Below the pieces are notes generated by a model. The model had not been told where the DNA came from and did no database searches. It saw nothing but the letters and a program-made list of their open reading frames with translations. From Vogesella indigofera (GTDB lineage: Bacteria > Pseudomonadota > Gammaproteobacteria > Burkholderiales > Chromobacteriaceae), in the NCBI RefSeq assembly GCF_003633895.1, contig NZ_RBID01000011.1, forward strand, positions 682,001 to 746,000: 64,000 bases of DNA, given 5' to 3'. The translations under genes and the position numbers were made by a program. Positions 24,838 through 34,355 of the stretch are shown here, piece after piece (position 1 is the first letter of the stretch; every line of letters begins with the position of its first letter).

Positions 24838-25629
24838 TCAGCCCCAGAACTTCCACCACGACTGCTCGCGCACCTGCCACGGCGTCTGCAGATAGTTGCT
24901 CTGCGGGAAGTTCAGCTGCAGCACGCGACGGGCATCGGCCGCCATGTCTTTCATCCCCAGCTGCTCGTAGGCCACCACGATGATGGCCAGCGCCTCTTCA
25001 TTGTGGCCGGTGTTGGCGTACTCTTTCACCACCGTCTGCGCGCGATTGATGGCCGCCAGCCAGGCGCCACGCTTCATGTAGTAGCGGGCGACGTGCACTT
25101 CGCTGGCCCCCAGCGCGTTGATCAGGCGCACCATCTTCTCGGTGGCATCTGCGCTGTACTGGCTCTGCGGGAAGCGTGCCACCAGCTCCTGGAAGGCCTG
25201 GTAGGATTCGCGCGCCGCTTTCGGATCGCGCTCGCTCATGTCCTGACCGGACAGGCGCGACATCCACGAGCTGTCCTCGTTGAAGTACACCAGGCCCTTC
25301 AGGTAGTACATGTAGTCCAGGTTCGGATGCGACGGGTACAGGCGGATGAAGCGGTTGGCCGAGGCAATCGCCAGCTCCGGCTCGGCATCCTTGTAATGGG
25401 TATAGGCTTCGTCCATCAGCGCTTGCTGCGCGTAGCGCCCGTACGGGAAGCGCGCCTGCAAGGTTTCATACAGTTTCAGCGAACGCTGATAGTTGCCACC
25501 ATCCAGCTCTTCGCGCGCAGTGGCGTAGATGCGTTCTACCGTCCAGCCGCGGGTTTCATCTTTGGTGTCCACCGTGGCGCAACCTGCCATCAACACGACG
25601 GCCAGCAAGGCTACAAAACTATTTTTCAT
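24838..25629 (-). CDS. bamD: Outer-membrane assembly lipoprotein BamD (ComL)
   Basis: A 263-residue lipoprotein. The signal peptide ends in a lipobox LMAGC with Cys17 as the acylated residue. Five TPR-like helix pairs follow (YETLQARFPYGRYAQQALMD..., FQELVARFPQSQYSADATEK, ANTGHNEEALAIIVVAYEQL). BamD is an essential part of the BAM machine that inserts beta-barrel proteins. Divergent from rluD-pgeF, a gene neighbourhood common in betaproteobacteria. Confidence 0.95.
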   Translation of the reverse strand: MKNSFVALLAVVLMAGCATVDTKDETRGWTVERIYATAREELDGGNYQRSLKLYETLQARFPYGRYAQQALMDEAYTHYKDAEPELAIASANRFIRLYPSHPNLDYMYYLKGLVYFNEDSSWMSRLSGQDMSERDPKAARESYQAFQELVARFPQSQYSADATEKMVRLINALGASEVHVARYYMKRGAWLAAINRAQTVVKEYANTGHNEEALAIIVVAYEQLGMKDMAADARRVLQLNFPQSNYLQTPWQVREQSWWKFWG

Positions 25630-25774
25630 GAGGTGTCCTTGTTTGACTGCCGTCGATTATAACCAAAACAGCATTTTGCGCACCCCCGCCGTTTCGGGCG
25701 GCGCGCAAACAGCAACGGGACAATCCCGCCCGACTCCTTTAAAATCACCCGATTTACCTCACGCCAGCAAAGAC

Positions 25775-26893
25775 ATGAACGAACACGACACCCATCCCGA
25801 CGAGCTACTGGACGACGAAACCCTGGATAGCGAAGCGGAAACCGGCGGCGAGGCCAAACAGTTTACCGTGCCTTACGAGCTGTCCGGCGAACGCCTGGAC
25901 GCCGCACTGGCCAAGATACTGCCGGACTACTCGCGCAGCCGCATGACCCAATGGATCAAGGACGACAAGGTCAGCGTCGACGGCAAGCACGTCCCCGGCA
26001 AGACCAAGCTACTGGGCGGCGAGATCGTGCGCGTGGAAGTGGTTGCCGCGCCGGAAGCGCTGTCCTACGTGCCGGAAGACGTACCCTTCCCGGTCATCTA
26101 TGAAGACGAACACCTACTGGTGGTCAACAAGCCGGCCGGCATGGTGGTCCATCCGGCAGTCGGCAACTGGAGTGGCACCCTGCTCAACGGCCTGCTGTTC
26201 CGCCATCCGGAACTCGCGCATATTCCGCGCGCCGGCATCGTGCACCGCCTCGACAAGGACACCTCCGGCCTGATGGTGGTCGCCAAGACACTGCAGGCAC
26301 AGACCGACTTGGTACGCCAGCTGCAGGCGCGCACCGTGAAGCGCATCTACCGCGCGGTCGCCACCGGCGTGGTGCCCTACGACGGCAAGATCGAAACCCT
26401 GATCGGCCGTGACCCGCACAACCGCCTGCGCATGGCGGTGGTACGTTTCGGCGGCAAGCCGGCGATCACCCACCTGCGCGTACTAGAACGCTACGACGAC
26501 TTCAGCTACGTGGAATGCAAGCTGGAAACCGGCCGCACCCACCAGATCCGCGTGCACATGAAGGAAGCCAAGCATCCGCTGGCCGGCGATCCGCTGTACG
26601 GCAACGCCCGCCACCACGGCAGCGAAGCCATCGACGAAGCGGTGCGCAGCCTCGGCCGCCAGGCGCTGCACGCCTACAAGCTGTCGCTGGTGCACCCGGT
26701 TACCGGTGCCACCCACAGCTGGAGCGCGCCGCTGCCGGACGACATGAAGGCGCTGCTGGCCATCCTGCGCGACGAGCGCGAGATCAAGCTGAACAAGGCC
26801 AAGGCGCAGACGCCGCTCGGCGCAGCGATGGAAGACGACGACGATGACTGGGACGAGGACGACTACGATGTGGAAACCCATTACATCCGCTGA
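25775..26893 (+). CDS. rluD: 23S rRNA pseudouridine synthase
   Basis: A 372-residue RluD-type enzyme. After an acidic N-terminal leader (1-30) comes an S4 RNA-binding domain (about 35-95: SGERLDAALAKILPDYSRSR) and the catalytic domain with the aspartate in HRLDKDTSGL. It makes pseudouridines at 1911/1915/1917 of 23S rRNA. Compared with E. coli (326 aa) it has extra acidic residues at both ends, including a MEDDDDDWDEDDYD tail. The end overlaps pgeF by 26 bases, as in many proteobacteria. The ATG at 25775 is chosen because the upstream frame overlaps bamD's promoter region. Confidence 0.95.
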   Translation: MNEHDTHPDELLDDETLDSEAETGGEAKQFTVPYELSGERLDAALAKILPDYSRSRMTQWIKDDKVSVDGKHVPGKTKLLGGEIVRVEVVAAPEALSYVPEDVPFPVIYEDEHLLVVNKPAGMVVHPAVGNWSGTLLNGLLFRHPELAHIPRAGIVHRLDKDTSGLMVVAKTLQAQTDLVRQLQARTVKRIYRAVATGVVPYDGKIETLIGRDPHNRLRMAVVRFGGKPAITHLRVLERYDDFSYVECKLETGRTHQIRVHMKEAKHPLAGDPLYGNARHHGSEAIDEAVRSLGRQALHAYKLSLVHPVTGATHSWSAPLPDDMKALLAILRDEREIKLNKAKAQTPLGAAMEDDDDDWDEDDYDVETHYIR

Positions 26894-27647
26894 CACCCCC
26901 GCCGAGCCGGCCGACCTGTCGTGGCGCGAGGCAGGCTGGCCGCTGGCCGACAAGGTCGGCACGCTGATCACCAGCCGTGACGGCGGCGTCAGCCCGCCAC
27001 CCTACGCCAGCCTGAACCTGGGCGACCACGTCGGCGACACTGCGGCCAACGTGGCCGCCAACCGCGCCCGCGTGCGCGAACGGCTGCCGGCGGAACCGGC
27101 CTGGTTACAGCAGGTGCACGGCATCGCCGTGGTCGACGCCGCCACTATCACCCCCGGTCAGCCACCGCAGGCGGACGCCAGCTTCAGCCGCACCCCCGGT
27201 GCGGTGTGCTGCATCATGACCGCCGACTGCCTGCCGGTACTGCTGGCCGATCGCGCCGGCAGCGTGGTCGGCGCCGCCCACGCCGGCTGGCGCGGCCTGC
27301 TGAACGGCGTCATCGAAGCCACCGTCAGCGCGATGAACGAACCTGCGGCCAACCTTGTCGCCTGGCTAGGCCCCGCCATCGGCCCGGACGCGTTCGAAGT
27401 GGGCGCCGAAGTGCGCGACGCCTTCCTCGCCCACGATGTGCACGCGGTGCAGGCGTTCGACCCGATCGGCGACGACAAATACCTGGCCGACATTTATCTG
27501 CTGGCACGGCAACGGCTGGCGGCCATCGGCATCAGCGAAGTCTACGGTGGCGACGAGTGCACGGTGATCGACCGCGAGCGCTACTTCTCCTACCGCCGCG
27601 ACGGCGTCACCGGCCGCATGGCCAGCCTCATCTGGATCAAACCGTAA
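26868..27647 (+). CDS. pgeF: Purine nucleoside phosphorylase / peptidoglycan editing factor PgeF (YfiH)
   Basis: A 259-residue YfiH/LACC1-family protein starting MWKPITSADTPAEPADLSWR, in the 3' end of rluD. Conserved metal-ligand motifs are visible: LQQVHG, TADCLPVLL and GAAHAGWRGLLNGV. Family members cleave purine nucleosides and keep Ser/Gly out of peptidoglycan stems in E. coli. The rluD-pgeF pair is strongly conserved. A terminator follows 27 bases downstream. Confidence 0.93.
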   Translation: MWKPITSADTPAEPADLSWREAGWPLADKVGTLITSRDGGVSPPPYASLNLGDHVGDTAANVAANRARVRERLPAEPAWLQQVHGIAVVDAATITPGQPPQADASFSRTPGAVCCIMTADCLPVLLADRAGSVVGAAHAGWRGLLNGVIEATVSAMNEPAANLVAWLGPAIGPDAFEVGAEVRDAFLAHDVHAVQAFDPIGDDKYLADIYLLARQRLAAIGISEVYGGDECTVIDRERYFSYRRDGVTGRMASLIWIKP

Positions 27648-27674
27648 ACAAAAACACCAGATGTTGTGGTCAAC

Positions 27675-27700
27675 GGGCAGCTGCGGCTGCCCTTTTCTTT
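27675..27700 (+). terminator. Terminator of rluD-pgeF
   Basis: GGGCAGC-TGCG-GCTGCCC followed by TTTTCTTT. Confidence 0.8.
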
Positions 27701-28116
27701 GGCAAAACGTCGCATCCATGCCACATCGCTATGATGTTGCAATGAAATGACAGCAAGCGCGGCAACGGCAAACCCTTGTCTTTGCAAGGCATCCGCCAGC
27801 GGCGCCACAAGTGCCGAAAATTCCCGAAAATATTTCTGCCGCCGCAAAGCCAATAACGGCGCGGGTTTGCGCGTTTCCGTCGCCTGTCAAGACTTGTTCG
27901 GCACCGCCTTAACCACTAGAATTTGCGCCATTCTCGCGTCACGACAGTACATCTTGTGTTTGTACACAGCTCGCACACAGCTTTTCAACAGAGTTGTCCA
28001 CAGCCGTGACAAACCCGAGCAACGCGGGCCACCCACCCGGCCAACCCGGGGCCGTCCGCTGTTGCAAGGCAGGCCGCAGGGTCATCCGAACAACCCCACC
28101 CCACCACGAGGGAAAC
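27701..28116. promoter_or_regulatory. Long nrdA leader with NrdR-like and DnaA-like boxes
   Basis: No gene is visible in this gap of about 415 bases. ACAGTACATCTTGTGT (27944-27959) matches the published NrdR-box consensus acaCwAtATaTwGtgt at 13 of 16 positions by my alignment. TTGTCCACA (27994-28002) is one base from a DnaA box. Ribonucleotide reductase genes are commonly controlled by both proteins. A second NrdR box at the usual spacing was not clear. Confidence 0.45.
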
Positions 28117-30975
28117 ATGACAATGCAAACCACTACTTTTGACGGGCAAATGGCTGCCGAACTGGGCCGCGCCGCCGCTCCCCAGGACGACTACAGCCAG
28201 TACAAGACCATCCGCCGCAACGGCGCCGTGGTCGCGTTCGAGCCGGTCAAGATCTCCATCGCCATGACCAAGACCTTCCTCGCGGTAATGGGCGCCCAGG
28301 GTGCCAACTCCGCCAGCATCCGCGACAAGGTCGCGCAGCTAACCGAAGGCGTGGTCAGCGCGCTGATGCGTCGCAAGCCGGAAGGCGGCGCCATCCACAT
28401 CGAAGACATCCAGGACCAGGTTGAACTGTCGCTGATGCGCTCCGGCGAACACGACGTCGCCCGCGCCTACGTGCTGTACCGCGAGCAGCGCACCCAAGAG
28501 CGCGCCGCTCGTGGCGAAGCACTGCACCAGATCCAGATCAACGTGATCCGCAAGGACGGCCGCAAGCAGCCGCTGGACGTGGCCCGCCTGCGCGCCAGCA
28601 TCGAATCCGCCTGCCAGGGCCTGGCCGCCACCGACGTGGACGCCATCCTGTCCGAGACGCTGAAGAACATCTACGACGGCGTGCCGGAAGAAGAAGTCAA
28701 CAAGTCCGCCATCCTCGCCGCCCGCGCGCTGATCGAGCAGGACCCGGCCTACGACTACGTGACCGCCCGCCTGCTGCTGGGCAACATCCGCCTCGAGATC
28801 CTCGGCGAAGCCATCGCCCAAGAAGAAATGGGCAGCCACTACCCGCTGTACTTCCCGACCTTCATCAAGAAAGGTATCGAGGCAGAACTGCTGGACGAAA
28901 AGCTGGCCGAATTCGACCTGAAAAAGCTCGGCGCCGCACTGAAGCCGGAACGTGACCTGCAGTTCGGCTACCTCGGCCTGCAAACCCTGTACGACCGCTA
29001 CTTCCTGCACATCGACGGCACCCGCATCGAAATGCCGCAGGCGTTCTACATGCGCGTCGCCATGGGCCTGGCACTGAACGAAGTCGACCGCGAAAACCGC
29101 GCCATCGAGTTCTACAACGTGCTGTCCAGCTTCGACTTCATGTCGTCGACCCCGACCCTGTTCAACGCCGGCACCCGTCGCAGCCAGCTGTCCAGCTGCT
29201 ACCTGACCACCATCGCCGATGACCTCGACGGCATCTACGAAGGCATCAAGGAAAACGCACTGCTGTCCAAGTTCGCGGGCGGCCTCGGTAACGACTGGAC
29301 GCCGGTGCGCGCCATGGGCAGCCACATCAAGGGCACCAATGGCAAATCGCAGGGTGTGGTGCCGTTCCTGAAAGTGGTCAACGACACCGCCGTGGCGGTC
29401 AACCAGGGTGGCAAGCGCAAGGGCGCGGTATGTGCCTACCTGGAAACCTGGCACGCCGACATTGAGGAATTCCTCGAACTGCGCAAGAACACCGGTGACG
29501 ACCGTCGCCGCACCCACGACATGAACACCGCCAACTGGATTCCGGACCTGTTCATGAAACGGGTGATGGAAGGTGGCGAGTGGACACTGTTCTCGCCGTC
29601 CGAAACCCCGGACCTGCACGACCTGTTCGGCCAGGCCTTTGAAAAAGCCTACGTCGCCTACGAAGCCAAAGGCCGTCGCGGCGAGCTGAAAGTGTTCAAG
29701 CAGATCCCGGCGCTCACCCTGTGGCGCAAGATGCTGACCATGCTGTTCGAGACCGGCCACCCGTGGGTGACGTTCAAGGACCCATGCAACATCCGCAGCC
29801 CGCAGCAGCACATGGGCGTGGTCCACAGCTCCAACCTGTGCACCGAGATCACCCTCAACACCAACGACGACGAAATCGCCGTCTGCAACCTGGGTTCGGT
29901 CAACCTGTCGCGCCACATGAAGGACGTGGGCGGCAAGCTGGAGCTGGACACCGAGAAGGTGGCCCGTACCGTGCGCGTGGCACTGCGCATGCTGGACAAC
30001 GTGATCGACATCAACTTCTACCCGGTGAAGAAGGCGCGCAACTCCAACCTGAAGCACCGTCCGGTCGGCATGGGCATCATGGGCTTCCAGGACTGCCTGC
30101 ACCAGATGCGCATCGCCTACGCCTCCGACGCGGCGGTGGAACTCGCCGACGTATCGATGGAAGCCGTCGCCTACTACGCCTACCTCGCCTCCACCGAGCT
30201 GGCCGAAGAGCGTGGCCGCTACCCGTCGTACAAGGGCAGCCTGTGGGATCGCGGCATCCTGCCGCACGACAGCATCAACCTGCTGGCGGCCGAACGCGGC
30301 GGCTACCTGGAAGTGGACCGCAGCGAGCGCATGGACTGGAGCGTGCTGCGCAAGCGCATCGCCGAACACGGCATGCGTAACAGCAACTGCCTGGCTATCG
30401 CCCCGACCGCGACCATCGCCAACATCATCGGCGTGTCCGCCTCGATCGAGCCGACCTACCAGAACCTGTTCGTGAAATCCAACCTGTCCGGCGAATTCAC
30501 CGTCACCAACGAATACCTGGTGCGTGACCTGAAGAAACTGGGCCTGTGGGACGAAGTGATGGTCGCCGACCTGAAATACTTCGACGGCAGCCTGGGCCGC
30601 ATCGACCGCGTACCGGCCGAGCTGAAAGCCATCTACGCCACCGCGTTCGAAGTGGACCCGAAATGGCTGGTGGATGCCGCCTCGCGTCGCCAGAAGTGGA
30701 TCGACCAGGCGCAATCGCTGAACCTGTACCTGGCCGGCGCATCGGGCAAGAAGCTGGACGAGCTGTACAAGTACGCATGGATTCGTGGCCTGAAGACCAC
30801 CTACTACCTGCGCACCCTGGGCGCCAGCTCGGCGGAGAAATCCACCGGTCGTGGCGGCGAGCTGAACGCCGTGGCCTCGGCCCCGGTTGCTGCGGCAGCC
30901 GAAGTGGACAACACCCCGGCCACCGACGCCAAGTTCTGCTCCATCGACAACCCTGACTGCGAGAGCTGCCAGTAA
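28117..30975 (+). CDS. nrdA: Class Ia ribonucleotide reductase, large subunit
   Basis: A 952-residue R1 subunit starting MTMQTTTFDGQMAAELGRAA after GAGGGAA. Two consecutive ATP-cone domains are visible (about 28-115, from YKTIRRNGAVVAFEPVKI; about 130-220, from QINVIRKDGRKQPLDVARLR), one more than E. coli NrdA, as in Pseudomonas-type enzymes. Catalytic features are LSSCYL, NLCTEITLNT, VCNLGSVNLS and the C-terminal shuttle cysteines in CSIDNPDCESC. It reduces ribonucleoside diphosphates with NrdB, encoded 850 bases downstream. Confidence 0.97.
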   Translation: MTMQTTTFDGQMAAELGRAAAPQDDYSQYKTIRRNGAVVAFEPVKISIAMTKTFLAVMGAQGANSASIRDKVAQLTEGVVSALMRRKPEGGAIHIEDIQDQVELSLMRSGEHDVARAYVLYREQRTQERAARGEALHQIQINVIRKDGRKQPLDVARLRASIESACQGLAATDVDAILSETLKNIYDGVPEEEVNKSAILAARALIEQDPAYDYVTARLLLGNIRLEILGEAIAQEEMGSHYPLYFPTFIKKGIEAELLDEKLAEFDLKKLGAALKPERDLQFGYLGLQTLYDRYFLHIDGTRIEMPQAFYMRVAMGLALNEVDRENRAIEFYNVLSSFDFMSSTPTLFNAGTRRSQLSSCYLTTIADDLDGIYEGIKENALLSKFAGGLGNDWTPVRAMGSHIKGTNGKSQGVVPFLKVVNDTAVAVNQGGKRKGAVCAYLETWHADIEEFLELRKNTGDDRRRTHDMNTANWIPDLFMKRVMEGGEWTLFSPSETPDLHDLFGQAFEKAYVAYEAKGRRGELKVFKQIPALTLWRKMLTMLFETGHPWVTFKDPCNIRSPQQHMGVVHSSNLCTEITLNTNDDEIAVCNLGSVNLSRHMKDVGGKLELDTEKVARTVRVALRMLDNVIDINFYPVKKARNSNLKHRPVGMGIMGFQDCLHQMRIAYASDAAVELADVSMEAVAYYAYLASTELAEERGRYPSYKGSLWDRGILPHDSINLLAAERGGYLEVDRSERMDWSVLRKRIAEHGMRNSNCLAIAPTATIANIIGVSASIEPTYQNLFVKSNLSGEFTVTNEYLVRDLKKLGLWDEVMVADLKYFDGSLGRIDRVPAELKAIYATAFEVDPKWLVDAASRRQKWIDQAQSLNLYLAGASGKKLDELYKYAWIRGLKTTYYLRTLGASSAEKSTGRGGELNAVASAPVAAAAEVDNTPATDAKFCSIDNPDCESCQ

Positions 30976-31017
30976 GTTGTCCCCGCGTGGGCACGGCCGC
31001 AAGGCTGTGTCCCGCCC

Positions 31018-31043
31018 AAGGTTGGCCGCATGCGGCCAACCTT
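31018..31043. repeat. Perfect 26-bp palindrome built from two AAGGTTGGCCGC words
   Basis: AAGGTTGGCCGCA followed immediately by its exact reverse complement TGCGGCCAACCTT, just behind nrdA. There is no T-run. A second hairpin CCTCAGCCGC/GCGGCTGAGG follows at 31049-31077. Confidence 0.9.
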
Positions 31044-31144
31044 CATCCCTCAGCCGCTTCCCGCGAGGCGGCTGAGGAATGAGCCGAACCCGGCAAGCTG
31101 TCGTCCAGTCCAAGCAGCAGGAACAAGTCGTCAAGGAGAGCACC

Positions 31145-31726
31145 ATGCGCCACTTACCGACACTATGTGCCGTCGCCCTGCTGGCAGGCTGCACCACCAT
31201 GGCCGACACCCTGCACGGGTCGCTGACGCCGCCCGCGGGCCTGGGCTACGCCGTGTTTTCCATGACCGTGCGCACCTACAACCCTGGCTACGCTACGGCC
31301 AACCTGAGCTGGCGCGGGCTGGACAACGGCCAGCACGGCATCGTGTACGCCAACTTCGGCACCGATACCGTATTTGGCGAAGAAGGCATGACGCCGGTAG
31401 ACGGCAAGCTGCAAATGCTAGCGCTGCCACCGGGCCGCTACCAGCTGCAAACCGGCTACGCGCGCTGGAACGACGATCCGGGCGACGACCTTGTGTTCAA
31501 TTACAAGGGCTACGCCAGCTTTCGCCTCGACAAGCCGTTTGAAGTACGCACCGGCGAAACCGTCTACCTCGGCCAGCTGCGCTTCAATCTGGACTACCGG
31601 CCGGACGTGGAATTTGTCGACGAGCAAAAACGCGACTTCGGCCACATGCGCCGCGTGTGGAAGATCAATGACCTGAGCGCCATCCGCCTGCAGCCATTCA
31701 GCGGCAAGGCCGGGCGCAGCAACTGA
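31145..31726 (+). CDS. Hypothetical lipoprotein
   Basis: A 193-residue protein starting MRHLPTLCAVALLAGCTTMA after AAGGAGAG. The lipobox ALLAGC (Cys16) predicts a lipoprotein. The mature part looks beta-rich (YAVFSMTVRTYNPGYATANL, LPPGRYQLQTGYARW, VYLGQLRFNLDYRPDVEFVD), perhaps a transthyretin-like sandwich. It lies between nrdA and nrdB on the same strand. I do not recognise a family and see no mechanistic link to dNTP synthesis. Confidence 0.7.
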   Translation: MRHLPTLCAVALLAGCTTMADTLHGSLTPPAGLGYAVFSMTVRTYNPGYATANLSWRGLDNGQHGIVYANFGTDTVFGEEGMTPVDGKLQMLALPPGRYQLQTGYARWNDDPGDDLVFNYKGYASFRLDKPFEVRTGETVYLGQLRFNLDYRPDVEFVDEQKRDFGHMRRVWKINDLSAIRLQPFSGKAGRSN

Positions 31727-31765
31727 ATCACCGGTGACAGCCGTGCGCTGCCACCTGAAAAACAG

Positions 31766-31788
31766 GCGGCCAACCCAAGGTTGGCCGC
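31766..31788. repeat. Inverted pair of the GCGGCCAACC word before nrdB
   Basis: GCGGCCAACC and GGTTGGCCGC separated by three bases (CAA), 40 bases ahead of the nrdB start. It could form a hairpin in the nrdB leader. Confidence 0.8.
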
Positions 31789-31827
31789 AAACAATACGTG
31801 AACACCTGAAATATTACTGGAGCCTAC

Positions 31828-32907
31828 ATGCTGAGCTTTGAAGACCCGATCCCGACCGCAACCCCGGCCAACACCCTGGACACCCACGGCACCAAGCGCG
31901 TCAGCGCCGCCGACAAGCGCGTGATCAACGGCACCACCGACGTCAACCAGCTGGTGCCATTCAAGCACAAATGGGCGTGGGAAAAATACCTGGCCCAGTG
32001 CGCTAACCACTGGATGCCACAAGAAGTGAACATGCAGCGTGACATCGAACAGTGGAAAACCGGCCAGCTGACCGAAGACGAAATGCGCATCGTGAAGCGC
32101 AACCTCGGCTTCTTCGTCACCGCCGATTCGCTCGCCGCCAACAACATCGTGCTCGGCACCTACCGCCAGATCACCAGCCCGGAATGCCGCCAGTTCCTGC
32201 TGCGCCAGGCCTTCGACGAAGCCATCCACACCCACGCCTACCAGTACATCGTGGAAAGCCTGGGTCTGGACGAAGGCGAAGTGTTCAACGCCTACAACGA
32301 AATCAAATCCATCCGTGACAAAGATGAATTCCTGCTGCCGTTCATCAACGTGCTGTGCCATCCGGAATTCAAGACCGGCACCCTGGAAACCGACCAGACC
32401 CTGCTCAAATCGCTGATCGTGTTCGCCTGCATCATGGAAGGCCTGTTCTTCTACGTCGGCTTCGTGCAGATCCTCGCGCTGGGCCGCCAGAACAAGATGA
32501 CCGGCGCCGCCGAACAGTACCAGTACATCCTGCGCGACGAGTCCATGCACTGCAACTTCGGCATCGACCTGATCAACACCATCAAGCTGGAACAGCCGGA
32601 AGTGTGGACCGAAGAATTCAAGGCCGAGATCACCGAACTGTTCAAGCACGCGGTCGAGCTGGAATACGCCTACGCCGAAGACACCATGCCGCGCGGCGTG
32701 CTGGGCCTGAACGCCAGCATGTTCAAGGAATACCTGCGCTTCATCGCCAACCGCCGCATGCAGCAGATCGGCCTGGAACAGCTGTTCCCCGGCGTGAACA
32801 ACCCGTTCCCATGGATGAGCGAGATGATCGACCTGAAGAAAGAGAAGAATTTCTTTGAGACGAGGGTGACTGAATATCAGACTGGCGGGGCGCTGAGCTG
32901 GGATTAA
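31828..32907 (+). CDS. nrdB: Class Ia ribonucleotide reductase, small subunit
   Basis: A 359-residue R2 subunit. Di-iron ligands and radical tyrosine are recognisable: EAIHTHAY (Glu, His and the Tyr equivalent of E. coli Y122) and [10 protein letters not shown] (Glu and His). The C-terminal tail ([18 protein letters not shown]) is the part that docks on NrdA. It generates the tyrosyl radical needed by NrdA. The AT-rich CBASS island begins directly after its terminator. Confidence 0.97.
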   Translation: MLSFEDPIPTATPANTLDTHGTKRVSAADKRVINGTTDVNQLVPFKHKWAWEKYLAQCANHWMPQEVNMQRDIEQWKTGQLTEDEMRIVKRNLGFFVTADSLAANNIVLGTYRQITSPECRQFLLRQAFDEAIHTHAYQYIVESLGLDEGEVFNAYNEIKSIRDKDEFLLPFINVLCHPEFKTGTLETDQTLLKSLIVFACIMEGLFFYVGFVQILALGRQNKMTGAAEQYQYILRDESMHCNFGIDLINTIKLEQPEVWTEEFKAEITELFKHAVELEYAYAEDTMPRGVLGLNASMFKEYLRFIANRRMQQIGLEQLFPGVNNPFPWMSEMIDLKKEKNFFETRVTEYQTGGALSWD

Positions 32908-32911
32908 TTTT

Positions 32912-32940
32912 TAAGGCATGGGAACCCCATGCCTTTTTTT
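32912..32940 (+). terminator. Terminator of nrdB
   Basis: AAGGCATGGG-AA-CCCCATGCCTT followed by TTTTT. It marks the junction between the GC-rich core and the AT-rich island. Confidence 0.88.
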
Positions 32941-33051
32941 GCCTACATGAATATAGAATATTATTAGTACAATGTTATATTGTTTGGCATTTTGCTAAAT
33001 TGAGAAGCTTGCGTTGATTCAGTGCCAATTTTTCAAAGCAAGGGAGTGATA

Positions 33052-34350
33052 ATGTCTACATCGACTATGTTTCAAGACTTTCTAAGTAATATCCAGATCA
33101 ATAATGCTGAGGATATTAGTTATCGCTATGGCGAGATCACTTCCAGCCTAAATCAAAAATTTCGTGACACCGATTCAAAAACGGCCAACAGCCTTCAGGT
33201 TGGATCATATGGCCGGCACACCGGCATCAAGGGCATTTCTGATTTAGATATGCTTTACATTATGCCGAAAAGCGAGTGGGAAAACTACAAAGGAACTGGC
33301 GGCCAGACCAAACTACTGAACGACACAAAGAATGCAATCAAAGATCGATATCCCAAGACAGATATTCGTGTAGATCGCTTAGTTGTTACCGTTACCTATA
33401 CTAACTTCCATGTTGAAGTTCAGCCTGTTTTTGAAGAGTATGATGACAAAGGTCAGAGCTACTTCAAATATCCAGACACCTATAACGGTGGCAGCTGGAA
33501 GAACACCAAGCCAAGACAAGAAATCGCAGCAATGACGGAATTTGTCAATCAAAAAAACAAAAACCTTCGTAAACTTTGCAAAATGGTGAGATCTTGGAAA
33601 AACAAGCACGGTGTTGGCATGGGAGGGCTTTTAATTGATACTTTGGCATATAATTTCTTAAAATCCACCAATGAATACGATGATAAGAGCTACGCCTACT
33701 ACGACTGGATGAGTCGCGATTTCTTCAAATACTTAATGGATCAACCCAATCGAGATCACTATCAGGCGCTAGGTAGTGGTCAAGATGTAAAAGTGAAAAA
33801 GCCATTTCAAAAGAAAGCTAAGAAAGCATACGAAGCTTGCCTAGCGGCTATTGAAGCAGACGGCACTGATGCCGCTTACGAAAAATGGAAAAAAGTATAT
33901 GGAAGACCATTCCCTACCAAGCCTGCAGTCACAACAGAAAGTGCAAGGGCGAGGTCATGGAACAACACTGAAGAATTTATCGAAGATCTTCACCCTATCG
34001 ATGTCCGTTACGAAATAAATCTTGATTGTGACATATCTCAGAATGGTTTTCGTGAACACCCACTGAGCTATTGGCTCACGCGAAAAATAGCTTTAAAACC
34101 AAATAAAAATCTAAAATTCACTGCTGAGCCAATAAACATACCGCACCCATACACTTTAAAATGGAAGGTGCTAAATAGAGGCACAGAAGCTCAACGCCGA
34201 AATTGCATTCGCGGGCAGATTCAACTGGACTCAGGCAACCTACAGAAAATTGAAAATAGTGACTTCAAAGGCGAGCACATTGTTGAGTGCTATATTGTCA
34301 AAAACAATGTAGTTGTTGCCAGAAACAGGATCGATGTTCCAATTGAGTGA
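33052..34350 (+). CDS. CBASS CD-NTase (cyclic oligonucleotide synthase) with AGS-C sensor domain
   Basis: A 432-residue protein starting MSTSTMFQDFLSNIQINNAE after AAGGGAG. The nucleotidyltransferase core shows GSYGRHT (G51-S52), DLD (D64, D66) and a third acid E122 in FHVEVQPVF, the catalytic triad of cGAS/DncV-like enzymes. The C-terminal 130 residues (QNGFREHPLSYWL..., YTLKWKVLNRGTEA..., HIVECYIVKNNVVVARNRID) match the Adenylyl/Guanylyl and SMODS C-terminal sensor domain (AGS-C). It should make a cyclic nucleotide on phage infection to switch on the neighbouring SLATT protein. The product cannot be predicted. Confidence 0.9.
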   Translation: MSTSTMFQDFLSNIQINNAEDISYRYGEITSSLNQKFRDTDSKTANSLQVGSYGRHTGIKGISDLDMLYIMPKSEWENYKGTGGQTKLLNDTKNAIKDRYPKTDIRVDRLVVTVTYTNFHVEVQPVFEEYDDKGQSYFKYPDTYNGGSWKNTKPRQEIAAMTEFVNQKNKNLRKLCKMVRSWKNKHGVGMGGLLIDTLAYNFLKSTNEYDDKSYAYYDWMSRDFFKYLMDQPNRDHYQALGSGQDVKVKKPFQKKAKKAYEACLAAIEADGTDAAYEKWKKVYGRPFPTKPAVTTESARARSWNNTEEFIEDLHPIDVRYEINLDCDISQNGFREHPLSYWLTRKIALKPNKNLKFTAEPINIPHPYTLKWKVLNRGTEAQRRNCIRGQIQLDSGNLQKIENSDFKGEHIVECYIVKNNVVVARNRIDVPIE

Positions 34351-34355
34351 CCATC

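Noticed and set aside
28339-31209. Minus-strand frame of 956 codons opposite nrdA
   Set aside because: Antisense shadow of nrdA with low-complexity His/Val/Gln-rich composition.
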